Shown here in pieces: positions 1 to 6,175 of a DNA stretch of 6,666 nucleotides. The first letter of the stretch is position 1. Each line of letters starts with the position of its first letter. Position numbers and translations under genes: made by a program. The stretch is from Actinomycetes bacterium. GTDB lineage: Bacteria; Actinomycetota; Actinomycetes; Streptosporangiales; Streptosporangiaceae. The notes beneath the pieces are model-generated. The model ran no database searches, was not told where the DNA came from, and was given only the letters and a program-made list of their open reading frames with translations. The stretch covers positions 1 through 6,666 of the forward strand of contig JAOPYP010000299.1 in NCBI GenBank assembly GCA_025964635.1, in the 5' to 3' direction.

Positions 1-340
1 AGATCTCGGTGATCGTGCACGTGGTGCCCGCGCAGAATGAGTCCTGGGCCGCCGCGTTGGCGTACCCGCCCGCGCTGAGCGGGCTGATGTTGGTGGTGGC
101 GCCGTCGGACGCGCGCTTCACCTGGTACAGCGGCCCGCTGTAACTGGCGTACAGCGCCCGCGTGGTGCTGTGCGCGGCGACGCAGGGCGTGCCGCCGGAC
201 GCGTAGCTGTCACACGGCAGTGACGCCGCCGCGGCCGGCGGCGCACTCCCGGCGGCCAGGGCGCCCACGGCGAGCGTCAACGCCGCGCCCAGGAGCAGTA
301 ATACCTGCCTGAGGGACAGAAGTGGGGACTGGAGGGTCAT
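1..340 (-). CDS. abfB: Secreted GH54 alpha-L-arabinofuranosidase (AbfB type), 5' part only
   Basis: Only the first 113 codons are in the window; the gene continues past the left edge. The enzyme family releases terminal arabinofuranose from arabinan and arabinoxylan outside the cell. Residues 1-39 form a signal peptide: a short polar start, a Leu/Ala-rich core (LLLLGAALTLAVGALAA), and an Ala-rich cleavage region just before SLPCDSY. From residue 40 the sequence matches the start of the GH54 catalytic domain: the motifs LPCD..ASGGTPCVAAHSTTRALY, LYQVKRASDG, and GGYANAAAQDSFCAGTTCTI are characteristic. The two Cys pairs (C43/C53 and C103/C108) match conserved disulfides of the Aspergillus enzyme; the catalytic Glu and Asp and the C-terminal arabinose-binding domain lie outside the window. 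The ATG at 340 has an AAGGAAAGG purine stretch 11 bases upstream. Transcription is probably controlled by LacI-type operators in the 210-base leader and promoter. Family assignment is firm; the substrate is inferred. Confidence 0.93.
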   Translation of the reverse strand, partial: MTLQSPLLSLRQVLLLLGAALTLAVGALAAGSAPPAAAASLPCDSYASGGTPCVAAHSTTRALYASYSGPLYQVKRASDGATTNISPLSAGGYANAAAQDSFCAGTTCTITEI

Positions 341-496
341 GTGCGTGCCTGCCTTTCCTTACCCGAGGCTTCGTCGCTGGTTGGATTGGCCGTTGCGGGT
401 CTGCGGGCAGACCCAGAGCGCTGCTGGAGCCCTCCTTCCTCACCTCGGTCCGCGTGCGGCTGTCCTGCGGCCGGCCCGGGGGTCGGGCACGCGGAT

Positions 497-508
497 GTTA
501 GCGCTCAC
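497..508. promoter_or_regulatory. LacI-family-type operator, leader-proximal copy
   Basis: GTTAGCGCTCAC is one base from the perfect palindrome found at 564-575, with the AGCGCT centre typical of LacI-family sites at actinobacterial sugar-use genes. It sits about 45 bases downstream of the predicted abfB transcription start, centre-to-centre 67 bp from the other site, so it could act as a roadblock or as a looping partner. The minus-strand TAACAT at 499-494 could alternatively be a -10 box of a second start. No repressor gene is visible in the window. Confidence 0.6.
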
Positions 509-560
509 TTGCTTGCTGCCCGGCGTTTGCGATCGATCCAAAGAGCCGGGAAGTACCGTC

Positions 561-589
561 ATAGTGAGCGCTCACAACATGCCCGTCAA
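561..589 (-). promoter_or_regulatory. Predicted sigma-70-type promoter of abfB
   Basis: On the minus strand TTGACG (589-584) is followed after exactly 17 bp by CACTAT (566-561). The -35 box is one base off consensus; the -10 is weaker. The perfect operator at 564-575 lies in the spacer and touches the -10, the classic place for repression by steric block. The start would be near 553, giving a leader of about 210 bases. A second TTGACC at 597-592 overlaps the stop codon of the upstream transporter frame. Confidence 0.45.
564..575. promoter_or_regulatory. LacI-family-type operator, perfect 12-bp palindrome
   Basis: GTGAGCGCTCAC is a perfect 12-bp palindrome centred on CG, the hallmark of LacI/GalR-family operators (central CG with flanking NAGCGCTN). 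It is placed in the predicted abfB promoter, and its near-copy at 497-508 makes chance unlikely. Expected effect: repression of the arabinofuranosidase until an arabinose- or arabino-oligosaccharide-type ligand releases the repressor. The ligand is inferred from the target gene only. Confidence 0.7.
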
Positions 590-593
590 TGGG

Positions 594-2420
594 TCAATTT
601 CTCCGGCTCGCCCATTTTTCCCGGCCAGCGCGGCTACCTGCCGAGACGCCTGACCGCGGCGGCCGATCCGGTGATTCCGCCCCGCCCTGGCCGGCACAGC
701 AACGCGTCAGCGATCCGGGGCTCGTGAGCTCAACGCGATCCCCGGTCCACGGCAGGCGCGTTCCCCCTCGCGGACTCAGCCGGATGCGATGCGCTGTGCG
801 GGCAGGCTTCTGATGACGCAGGCCGGGCGCCGCCCCGGCCGGGCGGGCCAGTAAGCGCACGCTGCGCCACCGGCCGGATCGCCGCCTGTGCACCCCGGAG
901 TACCGGACGGTGCGGTCGGGCCGGATGCGGGAACGGCGGTTTTGCGTCCCCGGTTGACTGCTAACTGCGCGGGCAGCGCTCACGTCGCGCGGGCTGGAGC
1001 CACCGGAGGCTTCTTCCTGGTGCCTGGCCAGGGTGGTCGCTGCACAGGCCAGCGCGGTCAGTGCGAGCATGCCGAATGCGAGCGGGGAAGGGTCCCTCGC
1101 GGTATGCGTGCCCGTGCCACCCGCGGCGAGGTGGAGTACCCATGTCACCAGGGCGATGCCGAGTGTCGTGCCTATTGCCCGCGCCATGTTAATCAGGCCG
1201 CCGAGCGTGGCGGCTGAACCGGTGGGCGCGGACCGCATGATGGCCGTGTTGTTTGCGGGAATGAATATTCCGAGGCCTAGTCCGGTGAGGGTGAGCAGTA
1301 CCACCGCCAGGGAGGTGCTGGGCGGCAGCACCGCGAACAGGCCCAGCGCTAGGGCGGAGAGAAGAGAGCCGAGCATGCCCCGCTGGCGGTTCCCGAGATG
1401 CGGGGGAAGCACGGTGTCGGCGGTCAGGGCGGCCACGCCAAACCCGGCGGGCAACGCGGACAGCACCAGCCCCACGCCAGCCTCGCTCCCGGGCCGGGTC
1501 CCCAGCACCTGGGGCACCAGCACAAGGGGCCCGAACAGCACCAGATACCCCGAGAGTGCCCCGCCCAGCGCGCTGGCGAGCCCTCTGCTGCGCAGCATCG
1601 CCAGCGGGATGACCGGGAACCGGGCACGCGCCTCATGGACGGCGAATCCAGCGCCAGCCGCGATTGGCGCCAGGGCGAGCCCCGCGGCTGCCCAGCATGG
1701 CATGCTCAGGCCGCCCGCGGCGGACAGGGCGAGCAGCAGGCCTGCGGTGCACACCGCAAGCAGCGCGGTGCCCTGCCAGTCGAAGCGGCCAGGTGAACCG
1801 AAATCCCTTGTCCGCGGCAGAAGGTAACGTGCGGCGACCACGGCGAGGATGCCGACCGGGACGTTGATCCAGTACACGAAGCGCCAGCCGGCCGTGACGG
1901 TGAGCAAGCCGCCCACGGTGGGACCGAGCGCCAGGCCGAGCGACTGTGCCCCCGCCTGCATGCCCAGCGCGAGCCGCATCTTCGCCCTGGGCACGCTGGT
2001 CGTCACAAGCGCCACGCTGTTGGCCTGCAACATTGCCGCCCCCGCGGCCTGGACCAGCCTGAAGGCAACCAGCGCGGTAAGGTCCGGCGCCAGCCCGCAC
2101 GCGGCCGACGCGGCCGTAAAAACACCGAACCCGTAGGTGTATACGAGCTTGCGGCCGCGCGCGTCGGAGATCCGCCCGGCCGGCGCGAGCAGGGCGACGA
2201 GGGTCAGCAGGTAGGCCAGTGATACCCACTGCATCGCGGCCAGCGGGGCATGGAACTCCCCCATCATCGGCCGGAACGTGAGCGTGACGATGCTGACGTC
2301 CAGCTGGCCCATGAAGGCGCCGGAGCATACGACGCCGACGGCGAACCACGGAGCCCGGGGATGACGCCTGACCGCTCCGGGTCTCGGCGCCTCCGCGAGA
2401 ATGCTTCCTTTAACGAGCAT
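594..2420 (-). CDS. DHA2-type MFS transporter (multidrug/proton antiporter-like) with aberrant C-terminal tail
   Basis: An inner-membrane exporter of the EmrB/QacA (DHA2) group, which expels drugs or metabolites against proton influx. About 14 hydrophobic segments are visible between residues 25 and 463. Family motifs: GQLDVSIVTLTF in helix 1 (residues 38-49), motif A around GRISDARGRK (82-91), and motif C LGPTVGGLL in helix 5 (165-173), followed by WRFVYWINVPVG. The ATG at 2420 has AAGG four bases upstream and no better start is near. Homology ends near residue 472, the usual DHA2 length. The remaining 136 residues are Arg-rich (about one in five), have no hydrophobic segment, use more A/T at third positions, contain a GC hairpin in the DNA, and run into the abfB promoter, so the natural stop was probably lost. 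In the neighbouring frame a TAG lies at 963-961, so a small indel could account for it. The substrate is unknown; co-orientation with abfB does not prove a shared role. Confidence 0.82.
   Translation of the reverse strand: MLVKGSILAEAPRPGAVRRHPRAPWFAVGVVCSGAFMGQLDVSIVTLTFRPMMGEFHAPLAAMQWVSLAYLLTLVALLAPAGRISDARGRKLVYTYGFGVFTAASAACGLAPDLTALVAFRLVQAAGAAMLQANSVALVTTSVPRAKMRLALGMQAGAQSLGLALGPTVGGLLTVTAGWRFVYWINVPVGILAVVAARYLLPRTRDFGSPGRFDWQGTALLAVCTAGLLLALSAAGGLSMPCWAAAGLALAPIAAGAGFAVHEARARFPVIPLAMLRSRGLASALGGALSGYLVLFGPLVLVPQVLGTRPGSEAGVGLVLSALPAGFGVAALTADTVLPPHLGNRQRGMLGSLLSALALGLFAVLPPSTSLAVVLLTLTGLGLGIFIPANNTAIMRSAPTGSAATLGGLINMARAIGTTLGIALVTWVLHLAAGGTGTHTARDPSPLAFGMLALTALACAATTLARHQEEASGGSSPRDVSAARAVSSQPGTQNRRSRIRPDRTVRYSGVHRRRSGRWRSVRLLARPAGAAPGLRHQKPARTAHRIRLSPRGGTRLPWTGDRVELTSPGSLTRCCAGQGGAESPDRPPRSGVSAGSRAGREKWASRRN
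821..840 (-). terminator. Possible GC-rich terminator hairpin inside the transporter tail
   Basis: GGCCGGG (821-827) and CCCGGCC (834-840) form a perfect 7-bp all-GC stem with a 6-base loop, with no U-run after it. It lies about 165 bases beyond the end of transporter homology, where a terminator would be expected had the gene stopped at its usual place. Such plain GC hairpins are common terminators in actinobacteria but also occur by chance in DNA this rich in GC. Confidence 0.3.
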
Positions 2421-2764
2421 TTGACCTTGTTAAAACCCACGTGCGGGGGAAGCAGAACAAGCGCTGAGCGAAATCCCACGGGTAACGGCCGGGCCAGTGT
2501 GGCGAAGATTCTCGATGGTGTGGGCTGCCGGGACATCTTTCATGCAGACCAGGAACTCCTCTGTGATGTTCAGGCGGAGATATATACATGGTCTTCACCG
2601 AGGCATGCATGGTGCACGATTCCGGCCTAATGATCCCTTTATGCCAGGGGAACCTCTGGCATAAATCACGGACCCTGAGCCCCTGTACCTGGGGAAACTC
2701 CATCCGCACATCCCGATGGTATGGCCATGGCCCTGCTAGGCAGGAGGAGTTCGCGGCAAGAATT
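2421..2764. other. Gene-free stretch upstream of the transporter
   Basis: No reading frame here has recognisable protein similarity or a convincing start; frames on both strands have irregular codon use. The stretch should hold the promoter of the minus-strand transporter, but no clear -35/-10 pair was found (TATATA near 2580-2586 has no matching -35). The only strong structure is the inverted repeat at 2638-2665. Local GC is lower than in the neighbouring genes, especially 2575-2665. Confidence 0.5.
2638..2665. repeat. Perfect 10-bp inverted repeat (8-base loop)
   Basis: TTTATGCCAG (2638-2647) is exactly mirrored by CTGGCATAAA (2656-2665) around GGGAACCT. There is no T-run on either strand, so a simple intrinsic terminator is unlikely. 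It lies 218 bp upstream of the transporter start and could be a repressor operator for it, an RNA hairpin, or the remnant of a mobile element end. Confidence 0.6.
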
Positions 2765-3220
2765 CTACAGTTCCCGCTGAAGGCAATTTACATTTATGGG
2801 CGGACTTTTGATGGTCGAGACTGGCACCCGCAGCTGCGCGAGCAGCTCATCGGAGTCGGCGTCCAGCCAGTGCACCTGCTTGCGGCGGGTCCGGCCGGTG
2901 TCGGCCAGCACGTAAGCATCCCGCCGGTCCGTCTTGGCTTCACCCGGATACAGGTCCGCGGCCCGGCGCATCACCCGCCCGGGCACATACGCCACCGGCA
3001 CCCCGCAGCGGGCGGCGACGGCCAGGGCCAGCTGGGCGATCGACCCGGGCTGGTCGATCACCAGCCCCGGCGTCCAGCGCTGAGCAGCGCGGTCCAGTAG
3101 CGCTTCCAGGCCGCGCTGGTCGTTGCGCACCGCCCGGGCGAACAGCCGTTCCTCGTCATTGCCGAGGACATCAGCGAAGTGCTCGTCCTTGCCCATGTCC
3201 AGCCCGATCCAGACATCCAT
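2765..3220 (-). pseudogene. IS110-family transposase, N-terminal DEDD domain only (truncated)
   Basis: The frame encodes 151 residues, of which 1-132 match the N-terminal RuvC-like DEDD domain of IS110 transposases, the DNA recombinases that work with a bridge RNA. Visible marks: MDVWIGLDMGK with Asp8, LVIDQPGS with Asp56, and the TDRRDAYVLAD motif with Asp98 and Asp101. The full family is about 400 residues, so the middle segment and the serine-bearing C-terminal domain are gone. Residues 133-151 are an unrelated tail read from sequence beyond the break, ending at a chance TAG. The ATG at 3220 is the family's usual start. The product cannot transpose by itself. Confidence 0.9.
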
Positions 3221-3388
3221 GTCCCGGGCACGGCCACCAGTGTCCTTCCTCCCTGTGCTGCCTGCTCACCTGCGCGGGAACGCCGTCCATGGTGCGCTCG
3301 CCATCATCCGCCTTACGAATCAGCGATCAAGCTACATGTCCCCATCAGGAGGTTCACGCACCAGCGGTGCCGGTGGCAACACCCCCCA
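2825..3388 (-). mobile_element. IS110-family element, left-end half (copy 1)
   Basis: The element is identified by the transposase fragment at 2765-3220. Homology stops abruptly near 2825, where unrelated, lower-GC sequence begins, so the right half is missing. Upstream of the transposase start, 3221-3388 should be the element's left end. At 3379-3387 the string ACACCCCCC is the reverse complement of GGGGGGTGT at 6260-6268, beside the right end of the second copy, which suggests subterminal inverted repeats. In the IS110 group this upstream segment encodes the bridge RNA that chooses target and donor DNA; whether it survives here cannot be judged by eye. The outer boundary is approximate. Confidence 0.65.
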
Positions 3389-3908
3389 GGCCATACCAGC
3401 TGCAGGGGGCAATGAGCCATGCCGGCACCACCGGACTTCCCGAGCCCGGACCCTGCTGGCCCCGGGCACACCCAAGAAGGTAAGAGGGCAAACCGGGGGC
3501 AAGATCGTTAAGCGGAGGGCCAGAGGTGTCGTGGCCGCGTTCGGTCGGCAGCCCTTGGTCTCGCTCGGGTAACTCAGCCCGATGGCTACGACTTTGCCTG
3601 GCCGCGGTGGAGACGGGACCGGGCCGTACATCGCCCAGGCGGAGCGCGAACTCCGTCCGGCCTGCGGCCAGGACGTCCTCAGGGACAGGTGCTACCGCGG
3701 CTACGGTCGCGCGAAAGCCGGATGGAAAGGCTGCGCACGTCGTGATAATGCAGGAAAATGGCTTAAACCGACGGACTCTTTCAAGAGCGAGTCAACGGCA
3801 GACCAATAAAACGGCGCCGCGCCCACCACTTTTTTTCTACACTCAATGAGGCCGGCGATCCCGGCCGCGTGGCACAGTCTAGCGCCAGCCACATTGCCCG
3901 GATTATCT
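3389..3908. other. Largely gene-free stretch between IS110 remnant and secreted-protein gene
   Basis: No frame has recognisable similarity. One small plus-strand ORF (3582-3809) has fairly biased third positions in its middle and is listed separately as doubtful. A 6-bp GGCCGG/CCGGCC hairpin lies at 3850-3866, and a run of seven T at 3830-3836 lacks a proper stem before it. GC falls noticeably from about 3735 onwards, as usual for a promoter region. Confidence 0.45.
3582..3809 (+). CDS. Doubtful small hypothetical protein or gene remnant (75 aa)
   Basis: Not recognised. The frame has an in-frame stop (TAA at 3570-3572) just before the ATG and no Shine-Dalgarno sequence. Its central 36 codons have mostly G or C at the third position, as in real genes of this genome, but the last 30 codons do not. 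The protein is basic, with three Cys in the second half and no signal peptide or membrane segment. It may be the remains of a gene cut by the IS110 event, or chance. I keep it only because of the codon bias. Confidence 0.15.
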   Translation: MATTLPGRGGDGTGPYIAQAERELRPACGQDVLRDRCYRGYGRAKAGWKGCARRDNAGKWLKPTDSFKSESTADQ

Positions 3909-3920
3909 ACAATTAATTGT
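3909..3920. promoter_or_regulatory. AT-rich 12-bp palindrome upstream of the secreted-protein gene
   Basis: ACAATTAATTGT is a perfect palindrome in a region otherwise rich in GC, about 87 bases upstream of the GTG start at 4007. It overlaps TACAAT (3908-3913), a good -10-like hexamer, although no convincing -35 box sits 16-18 bp before it. It could be a repressor site of MarR or TetR type, or simply a promoter core. Confidence 0.35.
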
Positions 3921-4006
3921 TATTCCGAGCAGCTTTCGGCGAACGGGCGCGCAATTTCCCGTTAGGGGCTTTAGGAAATAAGTCAGATCATGACCCTGGA
4001 GGACCT

Positions 4007-5692
4007 GTGAAACTACGGTATGCGCTGGCGCTGGCCGCCAGCGCGGTGTGCATTGCCGGCACCGCCGGCACGGCCGCTGCCCAGTCGGGCACGGCCGGCC
4101 ACAAGGCGGTGTCGGGCGGCGGTGTGGCCACCGCCCGATCAGTAAATCTGCGCGCCCTCGCCCGGGGGACGCAACTACCCGTGCACGGATCATCGGTCGG
4201 CCCGCTGGGCATCAACGGCCGGCCGGCCGGCGCCGACCTGCCAGCCCGGCGGTCCGCCGGCCGCAAGGCCCCATCGGTCGTCCCGGTCAGCCGTGGGCAC
4301 GGACCGAACAGCACCCCGGGTGCCCCGCGGCGCTCGCGGGTCAGCCGGCCTGCCACCCTGCACGTCCGGACTGCTCTCATACCTACCCGGCCCGCCTTCC
4401 CGCGCGTCCCGCACACGCCGCCGACCACCATCAACGCCAATTTCAACGGCGTCAGACAGTTCAACTCCAACTGCGGCGGCTGCCAGCCACCGGACCCCAA
4501 TGCCGCGGTGGGCACCACCCAGATCGCCGAGGCCGTCAACCTCCGGCTGCAGGTGTACAGCAAGACCGGGTCCGCGCTGTGCGGTATCGGCCTGAACACT
4601 CTCCTGGGCACCACCTCTAGCCTGAGCGACCCGCATGTCCAGTACGACAATCTCAGGAACCGGTTCAGCATGGTGGTCACGGTGGTGCCGACACCTGGCG
4701 CCACCCCGTCGCTCTACCTGCTGGCTAGCCGGGGCACCAGCGCCTGCGGATCATGGTGGGTGTACCGGCTGACCTTCAGCGGATCCTTCTACCCGGCCGG
4801 CACGCTGCTGGACTACCCCTACCTCGGTCAGGACCGAGTCTCGCTGCTGCTTTCCAGTAACAATTTCTGCTGCGCGAACTCGTACAGCTACATCAACTCG
4901 GCCGCGTTCTCGATCTCGAAGGCACTGGTGTACTCCGGTGCCCCGGTCAGCTTCACCAGTTACAGCGTTGCTTTCTCGACTGCCCCCGTAAATGTCTCCG
5001 GGATCCCGATCGCGCCGACCACCAGCACCTACTTTCTCGCGTCCGTGCCGGGCTCCGGGTACGACCTCTACCGGATGACCACCGGGCCGGGTAATCCCAT
5101 CGTGCTGCAGGCGGCTATCAGCTCACCGTTCAGTGCGCCGAGCCGCCGCGTCAACCAGCCTGGAACGACGCAGACCCTGGACCCGCTCGATGGCCGCATT
5201 GTGTGGGATCCGGTCCTGTCGCAGAACTTCATCTGGTTCACGCACGGAATCGACCTGAGCGGCTACCCATCTGTGCGCTACGGGGCGATCAGCGTTCTGT
5301 CCAACTCGGCCACGGTCGCCACCGCGTACCATAACGCGACCAGCGACGACTTCAACCCATCCATCGGCGTCACGAACGCCGGCGGCTCAGCTATTTACGC
5401 CTGGCTCAACTGGGCGTACACCGATACCCCGCACAATAGGGCGACGTCTGACACTAGCAACGGCGTCCTGCCCGGCACCGGCGTGCCCAACCTGATCGGC
5501 ACCGACCGGACGCTGGTCGTAGGGTCGCCCACGTCGAGCAACTTCCGGTTCGGCGACTTCTCCTCGGTCGCCGTTGACCCGGTCGCGGCCAGCGGATCCT
5601 GCCCGGCCGGCCGGACCGCCGTCACCAACCAGGAGTTCTTCGGCACCAACGGGCAGTGGGCAACCCGGGTGGCCCGGCTGAGCTTCTGCTGA
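4007..5692 (+). CDS. Secreted protein of uncharacterised family, probably beta-propeller-like
   Basis: 561 residues from GTG at 4007, chosen because GGAGG (3998-4002) lies four bases upstream and the start gives a clean signal peptide: MKLRY, a hydrophobic core (ALALAASAVCIAG) and an AAAQS cleavage region near residue 26. An ATG in the same frame at 3917 would put 30 unlikely residues in front of it. Residues 27-140 are a disordered Pro/Arg/Gly-rich linker. From about residue 143 to the end is one conserved-looking domain: CGGCQPPDPNAAVGTTQIAEAVN (156-178), SDPHVQYDNLRNRFSMV, LDYPYLGQDR, TSDDFNPSIG, and FGDFSSVAVDP. The PPDPNAAVG / DPHVQYD / DYPYLG pattern occurs in large secreted bacterial proteins of unknown role, and the repeated aromatic beta-strand pattern suggests a propeller. 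The mature protein has eight Cys, the last being the C-terminal residue, which could form four disulfides. No catalytic motif is visible. Transcription ends at the hairpin at 5708-5742. Confidence 0.8.
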   Translation: MKLRYALALAASAVCIAGTAGTAAAQSGTAGHKAVSGGGVATARSVNLRALARGTQLPVHGSSVGPLGINGRPAGADLPARRSAGRKAPSVVPVSRGHGPNSTPGAPRRSRVSRPATLHVRTALIPTRPAFPRVPHTPPTTINANFNGVRQFNSNCGGCQPPDPNAAVGTTQIAEAVNLRLQVYSKTGSALCGIGLNTLLGTTSSLSDPHVQYDNLRNRFSMVVTVVPTPGATPSLYLLASRGTSACGSWWVYRLTFSGSFYPAGTLLDYPYLGQDRVSLLLSSNNFCCANSYSYINSAAFSISKALVYSGAPVSFTSYSVAFSTAPVNVSGIPIAPTTSTYFLASVPGSGYDLYRMTTGPGNPIVLQAAISSPFSAPSRRVNQPGTTQTLDPLDGRIVWDPVLSQNFIWFTHGIDLSGYPSVRYGAISVLSNSATVATAYHNATSDDFNPSIGVTNAGGSAIYAWLNWAYTDTPHNRATSDTSNGVLPGTGVPNLIGTDRTLVVGSPTSSNFRFGDFSSVAVDPVAASGSCPAGRTAVTNQEFFGTNGQWATRVARLSFC

Positions 5693-5707
5693 CCAGTCCT
5701 GATCGAC

Positions 5708-5742
5708 CCCCGGGCGGCCGGCCGCCAGCCGGCCGCCCGGGG
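5708..5742 (+). terminator. Strong GC hairpin terminator after the secreted-protein gene
   Basis: Arms at 5708-5722 and 5728-5742 form a perfect 15-bp GC-only stem around the loop CGCCA, beginning 15 bases after the stop codon. No T-run follows, which is usual for actinobacterial terminators. Being symmetrical, it could also act on the minus strand. Confidence 0.75.
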
Positions 5743-5785
5743 CTCGGCTGCGGAACTTTCCCGCGTCCCACCGCGTCCAAGCACT

Positions 5786-6175
5786 ATGCGCAGGCTCATC
5801 GTCACAATGGCATTCCTGGCTGTGAGCACAGTGGGCTGCGCGCAGGCCCGCTCCGCGCAGCGGGGTGAGTCATCCGGGATCCGCGGAATCGTCACCGTCG
5901 ACACCGGCTGCCCGCAGGTTATGGATACGCCGTGCCCGAGACGGCCGCTTCACGCCCGCCTTGTCATCCGGGCCGCCGGATCGGGCCACCCGGTGGTGCA
6001 TGCGTCCAGTGACCCGGACGGCCGGTTCCGGGTCCCGCTCGCACCAGGTCGTTACACCATCGTGCCGCTGAACATCGATAACGCGCCGGCGCCGACGGCC
6101 TTCCCGGTCAGCGCCAGTGTCCACCGTGGGGCTTGGACAACCATCGCGATCGAGTTCGACTCTGGCGTCCGGTGA
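5786..6175 (+). CDS. Putative lipoprotein with carboxypeptidase-regulatory-like beta-sandwich
   Basis: 129 residues. MRRLIVTMAFLAVSTVGC is a lipoprotein signal peptide with Cys18 as the probable lipidated residue; the -3 Thr is not the best lipobox residue but is tolerated. Residues 31-127 resemble a single carboxypeptidase-regulatory-like (transthyretin-type) domain: IRGIVTV, a C42/C50 pair flanking a loop (GCPQVMDTPCP), the signature SDPDGRFRVPLAPGRYTIVP (75-94), and the closing AIEFDSGV. Small actinobacterial lipoproteins of this type are common; their role at the cell surface is unknown. The ATG at 5786 has no visible Shine-Dalgarno; the ATG at 5807 would shorten the signal peptide too much. 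The gene is 93 bp after the secreted protein but behind a strong hairpin, so it probably has its own weak promoter or depends on read-through. Its own terminator is likely the one at 6282-6312. Confidence 0.75.
   Translation: MRRLIVTMAFLAVSTVGCAQARSAQRGESSGIRGIVTVDTGCPQVMDTPCPRRPLHARLVIRAAGSGHPVVHASSDPDGRFRVPLAPGRYTIVPLNIDNAPAPTAFPVSASVHRGAWTTIAIEFDSGVR

Noticed and set aside
975..983. AGCGCTCAC as a third LacI-type operator
   Set aside because: Only one half matches (the other side reads GC instead of GT/TT), and it lies deep inside the transporter tail.
1033..1827. Long plus-strand frame opposite the transporter
   Set aside because: It is the antisense shadow of a clear MFS gene; Pro/Ala/Arg-rich composition without motifs.
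2410..2709. Minus-strand 99-residue frame upstream of the transporter
   Set aside because: Irregular codon use, His/Pro-rich nonsense without similarity, no ribosome binding site; it overlaps the transporter start.
3813..3836. Run of seven T after GC-rich bases as an intrinsic terminator
   Set aside because: The only possible stem is 3 bp and is separated from the T-run by six bases.
3917..4006. ATG at 3917 as start of the secreted protein
   Set aside because: It adds 30 polar residues before a perfect signal peptide, lies inside the AT palindrome and has no Shine-Dalgarno, whereas GTG at 4007 has GGAGG close by.
3988..4704. Minus-strand frame opposite the secreted protein
   Set aside because: Shadow of the signal-peptide and linker region, with no domain or start context.
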